Part shown: positions 8,826 through 17,213 of the stretch, piece after piece
How positions within the stretch are numbered: the first letter of the stretch is position 1
Layout of the letters: each line of letters begins with the position of its first letter
Source of the DNA: Intrasporangium calvum DSM 43043
GTDB lineage: Bacteria; Actinomycetota; Actinomycetes; Actinomycetales; Dermatophilaceae
Direction: 5' to 3'
Assembly: GCF_000184685.1 (NCBI RefSeq)
Contig: NC_014830.1
Span: 1,364,001 to 1,428,000 of the forward strand
DNA length: 64,000 nt
Program-made: the position numbers and the translations under genes
Notes under the pieces: model-generated
Told to the model about the DNA's origin: nothing
The model's input: only the letters and a program-made list of their open reading frames with translations
Databases searched by the model: none

Positions 8826-9658
8826 CACAGCCTCCCCACGATGCCGGCGAGGAGCCGGGCGCAGCGGCCCGCCGCAGCCTGGCCTGCTTCGAGAACCTCC
8901 TCGTGGCTCAGCGGACGGTCGCTGATCCCGGCCGCGAGGTTCGTCACGAGCGAGATACCGAGGACGTCGAGCCCCACCTGACGGGCTGCGATCGCCTCGA
9001 GGCTCGTCGACATGCCGACGAGGTCACCGCCGAGGATCTTCGCCATCCGCACCTCCGCGGGCGTCTCGTACTGCGGTCCGCGGAACTGGACGTACACGCC
9101 CTCGTCCAGGGACGGGTCGACCTCGCGGGCGACCTGCCGCAGGCGTGGCGTGTAGAGGTCGGTCAGGTCGACGAAGTCGGCGCCCTCGATCGGCGACAGT
9201 CCCGAGAGGTTCAGGTGGTCGCGGATGAGGACCGGCGTGCCCGGCTCCCACGCCGGGTTCAGCCCGCCACAGCCGTTGGTGAGCACCACCGTGGTGCAAC
9301 CCGCTGCGTGTGCGGTCCGGACGGCGTGCACCACCGGCCGGACGCCCCGCCCCTCGTAGACGTGCGTGCGGGTGCCGTAGACCAGCGCCCGTCGCCCCGT
9401 GTCGCCGATCGCGATCGACCGCATGGTGCCGGAGTGACCGGCGACGGCGCCCGCGTGGAAGCCGGGCACGTCCGCGTGGTCCACCGTGGCCAGGGTCTCG
9501 CCGATGAGCTCGCCCGCCTCGCGCCACCCCGACCCGAGCACGAGAGCGATGTCGTGGCGGTCGGCGCCGGTGCGCTCGGCGATGACCCCGGCGGCGTGTC
9601 GGGCCACCTCGAAGGGATCAGTGGTCGGGTCGTTCAGGTCGATGGCGCTGATGCTCAC
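8825..9658 (-). CDS. punA: Purine nucleoside phosphorylase
   Basis: Trimeric-type PNP of 277 residues that phosphorolyses inosine and guanosine to the free base and (deoxy)ribose-1-phosphate. It shows LVLGSGWREAGELIG, the phosphate/nucleoside segment VPGFHAGAVAGHSGTM, GRRALVYGTRTHVYEG, the base-binding LTNGCGGLNPAW, YVQFRGPQYETPAEVRM, the GMSTSLEAIAAR stretch, and the final VTNLAAGISDRPLSHEEV. The GTG at 9658 is the only good start; a GGAGG abuts it, closer than a normal ribosome site, so leaderless translation is possible. It is co-transcribed with the phosphomutase and divergent from lpdA. Confidence 0.95.
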   Translation of the reverse strand: MSISAIDLNDPTTDPFEVARHAAGVIAERTGADRHDIALVLGSGWREAGELIGETLATVDHADVPGFHAGAVAGHSGTMRSIAIGDTGRRALVYGTRTHVYEGRGVRPVVHAVRTAHAAGCTTVVLTNGCGGLNPAWEPGTPVLIRDHLNLSGLSPIEGADFVDLTDLYTPRLRQVAREVDPSLDEGVYVQFRGPQYETPAEVRMAKILGGDLVGMSTSLEAIAARQVGLDVLGISLVTNLAAGISDRPLSHEEVLEAGQAAAGRCARLLAGIVGRL

Positions 9659-9728
9659 CCTCCGGACTCTAGCGACGCCAGCCGCACGGAGGTGATGGCC
9701 ACGGCCCGGAAGGTGGCTTCTGCCGGGA

Positions 9729-9750
9729 CCGAGCCCAGCGGCATACGGCT
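9729..9750 (-). repeat. Repeat A copy, punA-lpdA divergent intergenic region
   Basis: Contains GAGCCCAGCGGCATACGGCT. It sits between the divergent punA and lpdA starts, about 23 bases before the lpdA start, so it may overlap their promoters. Confidence 0.8.
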
Positions 9751-9772
9751 GCGTCGGTGGTTGGATGGACGG

Positions 9773-11182
9773 GTGATCACCCGAGAGACGTCCGTTGTCA
9801 TCATCGGAGGCGGCCCCGGCGGCTACGAGGCGGCGCTCGTCGGCGCCCAGCTCGGCGCCGACGTCACCATCATCGAACGCCTGGGACTCGGCGGTGCGGC
9901 CGTGCTCACCGACTGCGTGCCGAGCAAGGCGCTGATCGCCACGGCTGACTACATGTCCGACTTCGAGGTGGCCGGCGGGCTCGGTGTCCACCTCACCGAC
10001 CACGAGGGCGACGTGGTCGAGGACGTCGTCGCCCAACCCCAGCTGGTCAACGAGCGGATCCTCTCGCTCGCCGCGGCCCAGAGCGAGGACATCCACGGAA
10101 GCCTGACCGACGTCGGCGTGCGGTTCATCCGCGGCGCCGGTCGGGTGACAGCCAGGGACCGGGTGGTCGCCCGACCCGACGCGCCGGACGAGGCGACCCA
10201 GGAGCTCGCCGCCGACGTCATCCTCGTCGCCACCGGCGCGACGCCCCGCATCCTGCCCTCGGCCGTGCCCGACGGGGAGCGCATCCTCACCTGGCAGCAG
10301 ATCTACTCGCTGACCGAGCTGCCCGAGCGCCTCGTCGTGATCGGCTCCGGCGTCACCGGCGCCGAGCTGGCCCAGGCCTTCCTCGGGCTCGGCTCTCAGG
10401 TCGTGCTCGTCTCCTCCCGCGACCACGTCCTGCCCGGGGAGGACACCGACGCCGCCACGGTGATCGAGGAGGTCTTCCGCAAACGCGGTATGGAGGTGCT
10501 CAGCCGGGCCCGCGCAGCCGGGGTCGACCGCACCGAGAGCGGAGTCGTCGTCCGCCTCGAGGACGGCCGGACCGTGGTCGGCAGTCACGCGCTGCTCGCC
10601 GTGGGAGCGATCCCCGCGACCCGTGGCCTCGGTCTCGAGGAGGTCGGCGTCGACCTCACCGACTCGGGCCACATCACCGTCGACCGCGTCTCGCGGACGT
10701 CCGTCCCGGGGATCTACGCCGCAGGCGACTGCACCGGCGTTCTCCCGCTCGCGTCGGTCGCGGCGATGCAGGGCCGGATCGCGATGTGGCACGCACTGGG
10801 CGACGCCGTCACACCCCTCAATGTCCAAGGGGTCGCCGCGACGATCTTCACGGAGCCCGAGATCGCGACGGTCGGCATCGGGCAGGTGGCCGCGGACGCC
10901 GAGCCCGACGTCGAGTCCGTCATGCTTCCGCTGGCGCGCAACCCCCGGGCCAAGATGCAGGGGATCACCGACGGCTTCGTCAAGCTGTTCTGCCGCAAGG
11001 GCTACGGGACGATCCTGGGTGGGGTCGTCGTCGCGCCGAAGGCGTCCGAGCTGATCCACCCGGTCGCGCTCGCCGTCCAGAACCGCCTCAACGTCGACCA
11101 GGTGGCCAGCACCATCACCGTCTACCCGTCGCTCTCGGGCTCGATCGCGGAAGCCGCGCGGCAGCTCCACCAGTCGCAGTGA
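9773..11182 (+). CDS. lpdA: LpdA-type NAD(P)H flavoprotein reductase (quinone reductase family)
   Basis: A 469-residue flavoprotein of the pyridine nucleotide-disulfide reductase fold. It has an N-terminal FAD motif (VVIIGGGPGGYEAA near residues 8-21), a second Rossmann motif VVIGSGVTGAELAQAF, the FAD motif PGIYAAGDCTG, and the dimerisation domain (IFTEPEIATVGIG onward). The redox-active disulfide site, normally CxxxxC before the helix, reads GGAAVLTDCVPSKA: the first cysteine is missing. This matches M. tuberculosis LpdA, which reduces quinones rather than lipoamide. The C-terminus ends QLHQSQ without the His-Glu pair of lipoamide dehydrogenases. The start is GTG 9773. The divergent arrangement with punA is seen in other actinobacteria. 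Confidence 0.9.
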   Translation: MITRETSVVIIGGGPGGYEAALVGAQLGADVTIIERLGLGGAAVLTDCVPSKALIATADYMSDFEVAGGLGVHLTDHEGDVVEDVVAQPQLVNERILSLAAAQSEDIHGSLTDVGVRFIRGAGRVTARDRVVARPDAPDEATQELAADVILVATGATPRILPSAVPDGERILTWQQIYSLTELPERLVVIGSGVTGAELAQAFLGLGSQVVLVSSRDHVLPGEDTDAATVIEEVFRKRGMEVLSRARAAGVDRTESGVVVRLEDGRTVVGSHALLAVGAIPATRGLGLEEVGVDLTDSGHITVDRVSRTSVPGIYAAGDCTGVLPLASVAAMQGRIAMWHALGDAVTPLNVQGVAATIFTEPEIATVGIGQVAADAEPDVESVMLPLARNPRAKMQGITDGFVKLFCRKGYGTILGGVVVAPKASELIHPVALAVQNRLNVDQVASTITVYPSLSGSIAEAARQLHQSQ

Positions 11183-11279
11183 CGCGGTCGGCGAAACCCG
11201 GGTCAGGACGAGGGCCCCTGCAGTCCCGCGGCAGCGTAGCGTCAGGGTGACCCGAACCCGACACCAGAAGGCGGACACC

Positions 11280-11687
11280 ATGAGCGGCTGGATCGACAAG
11301 GCCAAGGACTTCATCAAGGGCCATCCCGAACAGGCCCGAGACGCCCTCGAGAAAGGGGAGGACCTGGTCAACGAGCGCACTGGCGGGAAGTACTCCGAGC
11401 AGGTCGACCAGGGATCCGACGCCCTGGGGGACCAGCTGGGGCTCCCGCCGGAGGCCGAGGACGTGCCCGCACCTGCGCCGGCACCCGAGCCGGCACCCGA
11501 GCCGGCACCTGAGCCTGGGCCCGCGCCGGCACCGGAGCCCGTGCCGGCCCCGACCCCCACCGAGGCCGGCCCTACGGGGAGTGACACCGGCACGGCTCCG
11601 GGGACCGGTACGGCCGGGGGAGAGGTGCCGGACCTCCCGTCACAGGGCGACATCACCCTCGGCGACCCGCCGCCGTCCAGGTCCTGA
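11280..11687 (+). CDS. MT0933-type antitoxin family protein with Pro/Ala/Glu tail
   Basis: A 135-residue protein. Residues 1-55 (WIDKAKDFIKGHPEQARDAL, then EDLVNERTGGKYSEQVDQGS) match the small helical family annotated as MT0933/Rv0909-like antitoxins, whose hallmark is the TGGKY core. The rest is a low-complexity tail of repeated PAPEP units (roughly residues 62-95) and a Gly/Thr-rich end, with no transmembrane helix or Cys. The ATG at 11280 has AGAAGG about 8 bases upstream. No toxin gene is adjacent: lpdA is upstream and accA3 converges from downstream. An antitoxin function is therefore only a family label here; a general stress or structural role is equally possible. Confidence 0.75.
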   Translation: MSGWIDKAKDFIKGHPEQARDALEKGEDLVNERTGGKYSEQVDQGSDALGDQLGLPPEAEDVPAPAPAPEPAPEPAPEPGPAPAPEPVPAPTPTEAGPTGSDTGTAPGTGTAGGEVPDLPSQGDITLGDPPPSRS

Positions 11688-11690
11688 GCC

Positions 11691-11795
11691 TCGAAGAGCA
11701 CTTTGTCCCCCGACACGCGCCGGCCGAGACGGCCAGCGAGGGGACAACGTGCTCGTTCGAGGTGCGGTCAGCGAAGGGACGAAGTGCTCTTTCGA
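11691..11795. repeat. Repeat B cluster, likely bidirectional terminator
   Basis: Three related units between convergent genes: TCGAAGAGCACTTTGTCCCC (from 11691), an inverted diverged unit GGGACAACGTGCTCGTTCGA (11741-11760), and an inverted unit GGGACGAAGTGCTCTTTCGA (11776-11795). The outer units can pair into a long stem. The cluster sits within 8 bases of the accA3 stop and 4 bases after the antitoxin stop, consistent with use as a terminator in both directions. Confidence 0.8.
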
Positions 11796-11802
11796 TAGGC
11801 GG

Positions 11803-13605
11803 TCAGGCCTCGGGGGCGGCGTCCTTGATCTCGGCCAGGACGGCGCCCGAGGTGACCGTCTCGCCGACCGCAGCCTTGAGGCCGGTCAGGACCCCGGAGC
11901 GGTGGGCGTTGATCGGCTGCTCCATCTTCATCGCCTCGAGGACGATCACCAGGTCGCCCTCGGCGACCGTCGCACCCTCCTCGACGGCGATCTTGACGAT
12001 CGTGCCCTGCATCGGCGCCGTGAGCGAGTCGCCCGAGGCCGCGGCGCCGCCCTTGCTGCTGCCGGAGCGCTTCGGGGCCTTCTTCTTGCCCTGGCTGCCC
12101 GCACCCGCGCCGCCGCCCAGGCTCAACCCTCCGGGCAGTGAGACCTCGAGCCGCTTGCCACCCACCTCGACGACGATGGTCTGTCGCTCAGCCACGTCCT
12201 CACCGTCGGTGTCCGCGGCAGCCGGCCCAGCCGCATACGGCGGAACGGTGTTGTCCCACTCCGTCTCGATCCACCTGGTGTGCACCCGGAACGGCGACCC
12301 GTCGGAGGGCGCGAACGCGTCGTCGGCGACGACGGCGCGGTGGAACGCCGTCACCGTCGGCATGCCCTCGATGACCAGCTCGTCGAGCGCGCGGCGGGCC
12401 CGCTCGATCGCCTGGGTGCGGTCTCGGCCGGTCACGATGAGCTTGGCGATCATCGAGTCGAACGCTCCAGCGACGGTGTCGCCCTCGACGATGCCGGCGT
12501 CCCAGCGGACACCCGGACCCTGCGGCACGACCATGCGGGAGACGGTGCCCGGGGCGGGCAGAAAGCCGCGCCCGGCGTCCTCACCGTTGATCCGGAACTC
12601 GATCGAGTGGGCGTGCGGCTCGGGGTCGGTGAAGGTCAGGGCCTCACCGTTCGCGATCCGGAACTGCTCGCGGACCAGGTCGACACCCGTGACCTCCTCG
12701 GTCACCGGGTGCTCCACCTGCAGGCGCGTGTTGACCTCGAGGAAGCTGATCCCGCCGTCCTGCCCGACGAGGAACTCGCACGTGCCGGCGCCGACGTAGC
12801 CGGCCTCGCGGAGGATCGCCTTGCTGGCCCGGACCAGCTCGGCGTGCTGCGCCTCGGAGATGAACGGGGCCGGGGCCTCCTCGACGAGCTTCTGGTTGCG
12901 CCGCTGCAGCGAGCAGTCGCGGGTCGAGACGACGACGACGTTGCCGTGCTGGTCCGCCAGGCACTGGGTCTCGACGTGCCGCGGCTTGTCGAGGAACCGC
13001 TCGACGAAGCACTCGCCCCGACCGAAGGCCGTGACCGCCTCGCGCACCGCCGACTCGTACAGATCCGGGATCTCCTCGATCGTCCGGGCCACCTTGAGCC
13101 CACGACCGCCACCGCCGTAGGCCGCCTTGATCGCCACCGGCAACCCGTGCTCCTCGGCGAAGGTGACCACCTCGTCGGGCCCCGCGACCGGTTCCTTCGT
13201 GCCCGGGACCAGGGGCGCGTCCGCCTTCGTCGCGATGTGCCGTGCCTTGACCTTGTCGCCGAGCGCATCGATCGCGGCCGGCCCCGGCCCGATCCAGATG
13301 AGGCCGGCGTCGATGACGGCCTGGGCGAAGCCGGCGTTCTCGGCGAGGAAGCCGTAGCCGGGGTGGACCGCGTCCGCGCCTGCCTGCTTCGCCACCTCGA
13401 GCAGCTTCTCCTGCACCAGGTAGCTGTCGCCGGGCGTGGACCCGCCCAGCGCGTACGCCTCGTCGGCCACCTTGACGTGCAGCGCATCACGGTCCGGATC
13501 TGCATAGACCGCGACGGAACCGATGCCCGAGTCCTTGCACGCGCGCGCAATGCGGACAGCGATCTCACCACGATTAGCGATCAGGACCTTGCTGATGGAA
13601 GCCAT
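11803..13605 (-). CDS. accA3: Acyl-CoA carboxylase alpha subunit (biotin carboxylase plus biotin carrier)
   Basis: A 600-residue subunit that carboxylates its own biotin with ATP and bicarbonate and delivers CO2 to carboxyltransferase beta subunits such as AccD5 (28736-30370) and the paralogue at 18434. Biotin carboxylase occupies about residues 1-450: [30 protein letters not shown], the ATP-grasp glycine loop [12 protein letters not shown], and [14 protein letters not shown]. After a Gly/Lys-rich linker comes the carrier domain with the biotinylation motif EAMKMEQPI near residue 556. A degenerate repeat A copy encodes PPYAAGPAA before the linker. The start at ATG 13605 fits the family N-terminus and lacks a clear ribosome site. 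Confidence 0.95.
   Translation of the reverse strand: MASISKVLIANRGEIAVRIARACKDSGIGSVAVYADPDRDALHVKVADEAYALGGSTPGDSYLVQEKLLEVAKQAGADAVHPGYGFLAENAGFAQAVIDAGLIWIGPGPAAIDALGDKVKARHIATKADAPLVPGTKEPVAGPDEVVTFAEEHGLPVAIKAAYGGGGRGLKVARTIEEIPDLYESAVREAVTAFGRGECFVERFLDKPRHVETQCLADQHGNVVVVSTRDCSLQRRNQKLVEEAPAPFISEAQHAELVRASKAILREAGYVGAGTCEFLVGQDGGISFLEVNTRLQVEHPVTEEVTGVDLVREQFRIANGEALTFTDPEPHAHSIEFRINGEDAGRGFLPAPGTVSRMVVPQGPGVRWDAGIVEGDTVAGAFDSMIAKLIVTGRDRTQAIERARRALDELVIEGMPTVTAFHRAVVADDAFAPSDGSPFRVHTRWIETEWDNTVPPYAAGPAAADTDGEDVAERQTIVVEVGGKRLEVSLPGGLSLGGGAGAGSQGKKKAPKRSGSSKGGAAASGDSLTAPMQGTIVKIAVEEGATVAEGDLVIVLEAMKMEQPINAHRSGVLTGLKAAVGETVTSGAVLAEIKDAAPEA
12224..12243 (-). repeat. Degenerate repeat A copy inside accA3
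   Basis: Reads CCCAGCCGCATACGGCGG, one base off the core. It lies just before the linker between the carboxylase and carrier domains and encodes PPYAAGPAA, a tolerant loop position. Confidence 0.6.
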
Positions 13606-13722
13606 GCGAGGGACTCTAGCGCCTCGGCGGTGCCCCAAATTGGGCCGTCCCCGCCATACCCGGCCCGGTGAAAGTGAGGTCCGGCACACCGCCGGGATCC
13701 CGCACCGCCTACCGTGGAGCGC

Positions 13723-14592
13723 ATGTCCCCAGACCATGAGGTGCCCACCAGATCCCCCCTCTCGCTGGCTTCAACCGTCCCGCTTCGCCACGCGTCGGCC
13801 CCCGGCCTGGCCGTCCCCGTGCTCGGGTTCGGGGTGTGGGAGGTCCCGGACGAGGTGGTCGACTCGGCCTTCGCTCAGGCGCTCGAGATCGGCTACCGAC
13901 ACATCGACACCGCTCGCCTCTACCGGAACGAACCGGGGGTGGGGCGCGTCCTTGCCTCCACCACCGTGCCGCGCGACGACATCTTCGTCACGACGAAGGT
14001 GTGGAACGACGACCACGACAACGTGCCGGCCGCGTTCGACGCCTCGATGGCCCGCCTCGGGATCGACGTCCTCGACCTCTACCTGATCCACTGGCCCGCC
14101 CCGGCCCAGGACGAGTACGTCCGAGCCTGGACGGCCCTGCTCGAGCTGCAGCAGTCGGGCCGGGTCCGCTCAGTGGGGGTGTGCAACTTCCAGGTCGCGC
14201 ACCTCGAGCGGCTCCGGGCCGAGACCGGGGTGCTGCCCTCGGTGAACCAGGTCGAGCTGAGCCCCTACCTCCAGCAGGAGGAGCTGCGCGCGTTCCACGC
14301 CGAGAACGGGATCGTCACCGAGGCGTGGAGCCCCCTGGCCGCACGGGCCGGCCTGCTCGAGGACCCGGACCTCGCCGCGGTCGCCGCCAAGCACGGGGTG
14401 TCGCCGGCGCAGGTGGCGCTGCGCTGGCAGCTCCAGCTCGGCCACGTCGTGCTGACCCGGTCGGTCCAACCCCGGCGCATCGAGGCCAACGCCGACCTCT
14501 TCGGCTTCGAGCTCGACGAGGAGGACCTGACGACGATCACGAGCCTGGACCGCGGGCTGCGCACGGGACCGGACCCGGACGCGTTCGGCTGA
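13723..14592 (+). CDS. Aldo/keto reductase
   Basis: NADPH-dependent oxidoreductase of 289 residues with the catalytic tetrad of the family: Asp and Tyr in [11 protein letters not shown], Lys in [10 protein letters not shown], and His in LYLIHWPAP. Other signatures are the NADPH-site segment [38 protein letters not shown], and the C-terminal [20 protein letters not shown]. It resembles actinobacterial 2,5-diketo-gluconate reductase-type enzymes, but the substrate cannot be read from sequence. The ATG at 13723 is preceded by GGAG; an in-frame GTG nine bases earlier is an alternative. It diverges from accA3. Confidence 0.9.
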   Translation: MSPDHEVPTRSPLSLASTVPLRHASAPGLAVPVLGFGVWEVPDEVVDSAFAQALEIGYRHIDTARLYRNEPGVGRVLASTTVPRDDIFVTTKVWNDDHDNVPAAFDASMARLGIDVLDLYLIHWPAPAQDEYVRAWTALLELQQSGRVRSVGVCNFQVAHLERLRAETGVLPSVNQVELSPYLQQEELRAFHAENGIVTEAWSPLAARAGLLEDPDLAAVAAKHGVSPAQVALRWQLQLGHVVLTRSVQPRRIEANADLFGFELDEEDLTTITSLDRGLRTGPDPDAFG

Positions 14593-14654
14593 CGTGTCCG
14601 GTGTCGCCGCGGCGGCCCCTAGGCCACCGGAGGCTCCGGCAGTACGTTGGCGCC

Positions 14655-15191
14655 ATGGGCTTCTTCTCGCGCAGGAGCAAGGAAGAACGGGCCGGTGCTG
14701 ACGACGCGCCGCGGCGGGCCGGCACCGAGGACGATGCGACCGGGGGCGTCGCCGCCGGACCCGGCCCGACCGTCGAGCTCGTCGACGGCCGGCCCGTCTC
14801 CTCGCCCTTGACGAGTGCCGAACGAACCCGGATCGCCCACGGCCTCGAGGTGTTGCGCGGCCAGGGCATCGAGATCGACGACCTCGCAGCCCTGGACGAG
14901 GCGTACGACCGCGCCTTCTCGGCGTACCGCTCCGGCGTGGGCCAGGACCCGGCTGACGTGGTCGAGACGTTCGGCATCGTGATCGGCGAGTACCTCGCTC
15001 GCCACAGCCACCGCGACTGGGCCGTCGTCACCGATGTCTTCGGCACCGACCTCGGTCTGGTCGACGCACGCGCCGACACGGTCATCGTGCCCCACAACAT
15101 CGTCAGCGCCCGATGGATGCGCGGCGAGACCCGCTGGATCCCCGGCGTCGTCGAGCACCTCGTGAGCCTGCGCCCCCGCCCACCGGCTTAG
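14655..15191 (+). CDS. DUF3806-like protein
   Basis: A 178-residue soluble protein. The N-terminal 45 residues are charged and low complexity (GFFSRRSKEERAGAD onward). The conserved part (VSSPLTSAERTRIAHGLEVL, IDDLAALDEAYDRAFSAYR, DVVETFGIVIGEYLAR, DWAVVTDVFGTDLGLVD, VIVPHNIVSARW) matches the DUF3806 family, which has no established function. ATG 14655 is the only reasonable start. It stands alone after the aldo/keto reductase, 62 bases away, and is followed by an inverted repeat A hairpin. Confidence 0.8.
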   Translation: MGFFSRRSKEERAGADDAPRRAGTEDDATGGVAAGPGPTVELVDGRPVSSPLTSAERTRIAHGLEVLRGQGIEIDDLAALDEAYDRAFSAYRSGVGQDPADVVETFGIVIGEYLARHSHRDWAVVTDVFGTDLGLVDARADTVIVPHNIVSARWMRGETRWIPGVVEHLVSLRPRPPA

Positions 15192-15241
15192 GCTGGCATC
15201 CCGGGCGCAAGGGGAGCTGCGTGACCCCGTGGCTTGAGAAG

Positions 15242-15294
15242 GCCGTATGCCGCTGGGCTGGGCTGCGCTGGAAGCCAACCCAGCGGCATACGGC
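15242..15294. terminator. Inverted pair of repeat A copies, hairpin between convergent genes
   Basis: Two facing repeat A copies (15241-15262 forward, 15275-15296 reverse) give a perfect 16-bp stem, GCCGTATGCCGCTGGG at 15242-15257 with its complement at 15279-15294, around a loop of about 21 bases. It lies between the convergent DUF3806 and sufE genes, so it can act as a terminator for both strands. No T-tract follows. Confidence 0.8.
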
Positions 15295-15311
15295 TGAGCT
15301 GGGTTGAGCCG

Positions 15312-15767
15312 TCAGGCGGCTGACTTCTCGCGCACCTGTCGCTTGATCCGGGCGAGCATGGCGGCCATCCCGCGCAGCCGCAGCGGGGAGACCGCCTCCG
15401 CGAGGCCGAACCGCATCGGCGCGTCGTCGGGCACCGCGAGGACCTCCTCCGGCGACAGCCCGTCGAGTCCCGCATGGAGGATCCCGGCGAACCCGCGCGT
15501 GGTCGGGGACTCGGCGGGTGCGTCGAAGAAGAGGTGGACGCGCCGCTCGGCCGCAGCGGAGGACTGCTCGACCTCGACGACGAGGAAGAGCGGCGTCTGG
15601 CACTCGTCGACCCGCTCGAGTCGGTCGAGCTGGCCGGCGTAGCGCTCCGGAAGGGCCGGCAGCTCGTCGCTGAACTCGAGGAGCAGCTGGAGCTTGAGGT
15701 CGTTGCTCGCGGACCGGAAGTCGTCCGCGATCTCGGCCAGGGGCCCGGGGAGCTCGGTCGCGGTCAC
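15312..15767 (-). CDS. sufE: SufE family sulfur-transfer protein
   Basis: A 151-residue SufE-fold protein that accepts persulfide sulfur for Fe-S cluster assembly. The sequence follows the family: [20 protein letters not shown], the active-site cysteine in [11 protein letters not shown] near residue 57, and [20 protein letters not shown]. The GTG start makes a GTGA overlap with the sulfurtransferase stop, so the two are translationally coupled. The same sseA-sufE pairing occurs near accA3 in M. tuberculosis. The rhodanese may supply sulfane sulfur to this protein; that is inferred from the pairing. Confidence 0.9.
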   Translation of the reverse strand: MTATELPGPLAEIADDFRSASNDLKLQLLLEFSDELPALPERYAGQLDRLERVDECQTPLFLVVEVEQSSAAAERRVHLFFDAPAESPTTRGFAGILHAGLDGLSPEEVLAVPDDAPMRFGLAEAVSPLRLRGMAAMLARIKRQVREKSAA

Positions 15768-16642
15768 TTCTCGATGGGGACGCGGACGGCGTTGCCCCAC
15801 TCCGTCCAGGAACCGTCGTAGTTGCGGACCGACTCGAAGCCGAGCAGGTGGGTCAGCACGAACCACGTGTGCGACGAGCGCTCGCCGATCCGGCAGTAGG
15901 CGACCACGTCGTCGTCGGGGGACAGGCCCTGCTCGGTCAGGTAGATGGCCTCGAGGTCCTCGCGGCTCTTGAAGGTCCCGTCGTCGTTCGCCGCGCGAGC
16001 CCACGGAACTGACGCGGCGCCGGGGATGTGTCCGCCGCGCATCGCGCCCTCCTGCGGGTAGTCGGGCATGTGCAGCAGCTCGCCGGAGTACTCGCCGGGG
16101 GACCGGACGTCGACGAGGGGCTTGCCGAGGTGGGCCAGGACGTCGTCCTTGAAGGCCCGGATCGGGGCGTCGTCCCGCTCGGCGACCGGGTACGTCGCCT
16201 GCTTCGGCGTGGGGAGCTCGCGGGTCACCTCACGGCCCTCGGCGACCCACTTCGCGCGCCCGCCGTCCAGCAGGCGCACGTCCTCGTGGCCGAAGAGACT
16301 GAACACCCACAGCGCGTAGGCGGCCCACCAGTTCGACTTGTCGCCGTAGATGACGACCGTGGTGTCCCGGGCGATGCCGCGGGAGCCCATCACCTCGGCG
16401 AACCGCGCTCCGTCGACGTAGTCGCGGGTCACCGGGTCGTTGAGGTCGAGGTGCCAGTCGATCTTCAGCGCACCCGGAATGTGGCCGGTGTCGTAGAGGA
16501 GGACGTCCTCATCCGACTCGAGCAGGGCGATCCCGTCCGGTCCGCCGACCCGTCCGGCCTCGATCTGCTCGGCCAGCCACTCGGTGGTGACGAGGCGCTC
16601 CGGGTGCGCGTAGGCCGAGGTCTTGCGGTCGTCGCCAGTCAT
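15764..16642 (-). CDS. sseA: Thiosulfate/3-mercaptopyruvate sulfurtransferase (rhodanese)
   Basis: A two-domain rhodanese of 292 residues that moves sulfane sulfur to thiol acceptors. The N-terminal inactive domain contains [38 protein letters not shown] and [10 protein letters not shown]. The C-terminal domain contains the CH2 element [13 protein letters not shown] and the catalytic cysteine in [14 protein letters not shown] near residue 249. The active loop CRIGERS matches actinobacterial SseA/CysA proteins. ATG 16642 is preceded by GGGG. The stop overlaps the SufE start by 4 bp. A MerR gene lies 12 bases upstream in the same direction and may belong to the same transcript. Confidence 0.93.
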   Translation of the reverse strand: MTGDDRKTSAYAHPERLVTTEWLAEQIEAGRVGGPDGIALLESDEDVLLYDTGHIPGALKIDWHLDLNDPVTRDYVDGARFAEVMGSRGIARDTTVVIYGDKSNWWAAYALWVFSLFGHEDVRLLDGGRAKWVAEGREVTRELPTPKQATYPVAERDDAPIRAFKDDVLAHLGKPLVDVRSPGEYSGELLHMPDYPQEGAMRGGHIPGAASVPWARAANDDGTFKSREDLEAIYLTEQGLSPDDDVVAYCRIGERSSHTWFVLTHLLGFESVRNYDGSWTEWGNAVRVPIEK

Positions 16643-16654
16643 GACCCCATCGTG

Positions 16655-17050
16655 TCACGGACGGGGCGGAGCGAGCCGGTCGAGGTCGGCCCGGCAGCTG
16701 CGCTCGAAGTCGCCCAGCTCGGCGATCGCATCCTGGACGTCCTTGAGCCGCTGCTCGAGGTCCGTGCGCCGCGCGTCGATCTGGTCGAGGACGTACTCGA
16801 GCTGGGCCCGGCGGCCGCGCGGGGCATCGAAGAGGTCGACGATGGTCCGGATCTCCTCGAGCGGGAAGCCGAGGCGTTTGCCGCGGAGGATGAGCTTGAG
16901 CCGGGTGCGGTCGCGGCGGTGGAAGATCCGCTGCGTGCCACGCCGCTCGGGGGACACGAGACCGAGGTCCTCGTAGTGGCGGATCGTCCGGTGGGTCACG
17001 CCGAACTCGTCCGCGATCTGCGCGATCGTCCACTCGGGCCCACTTGTCAT
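16655..17050 (-). CDS. MerR family transcriptional regulator (LiuR-like)
   Basis: A 131-residue dimeric regulator. The N-terminal winged helix-turn-helix (WTIAQIADEFGVTHRTIRHYEDLGLVSPER) and the second recognition part (RIFHRRDRTRLKLILRGKRLGFPLEEI) are typical MerR. A long coiled coil (residues about 75-120, ARRTDLEQRLKDVQDAIAEL) follows, and the protein ends APPRP without an effector domain or metal-binding Cys cluster beyond a single Cys. It faces an acyl-CoA dehydrogenase-carboxylase operon across a palindromic site, the layout of LiuR regulators of branched-chain acid catabolism. Control of that operon is inferred from position. Confidence 0.9.
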   Translation of the reverse strand: MTSGPEWTIAQIADEFGVTHRTIRHYEDLGLVSPERRGTQRIFHRRDRTRLKLILRGKRLGFPLEEIRTIVDLFDAPRGRRAQLEYVLDQIDARRTDLEQRLKDVQDAIAELGDFERSCRADLDRLAPPRP

Positions 17051-17064
17051 GTCCGCGATTCTGC

Positions 17065-17086
17065 TTTACGTTTACGTTAACGTCAA
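17065..17086. promoter_or_regulatory. Probable MerR/LiuR-like operator
   Basis: A 22-base AT-rich island in the MerR/acyl-CoA dehydrogenase intergenic region: two TTTACG hexamers in tandem, then a 10-bp perfect palindrome ACGTTAACGT (17074-17083) ending in CAA. It is about 15 bases from the MerR start. As I recall them, LiuR sites have the same TTTACGT/ACGTCAA character. Both genes could be controlled from it. Confidence 0.7.
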
Positions 17087-17213
17087 CCGTCAGGGGTCCG
17101 CCCCCCGACTGCCCCCCGACTGGCCGCGTGGCTGGGTCGGACTTCCTCCCGGCTGCAAGCCGGACCCCGGAGAGCACCGAGAAGCCCCTGTGGGCGTGGA
17201 TGTGGAGAGAGCG

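Noticed and set aside
11280-11687. Complete toxin-antitoxin module
   Set aside because: No toxin candidate on either side; the family label alone is not enough.
8825-11716. 963-codon open frame on the minus strand over lpdA
   Set aside because: Only its last 278 codons (punA) have family motifs; the rest is antisense to lpdA with repetitive Gly/Asp/Arg composition, a GC-rich shadow.
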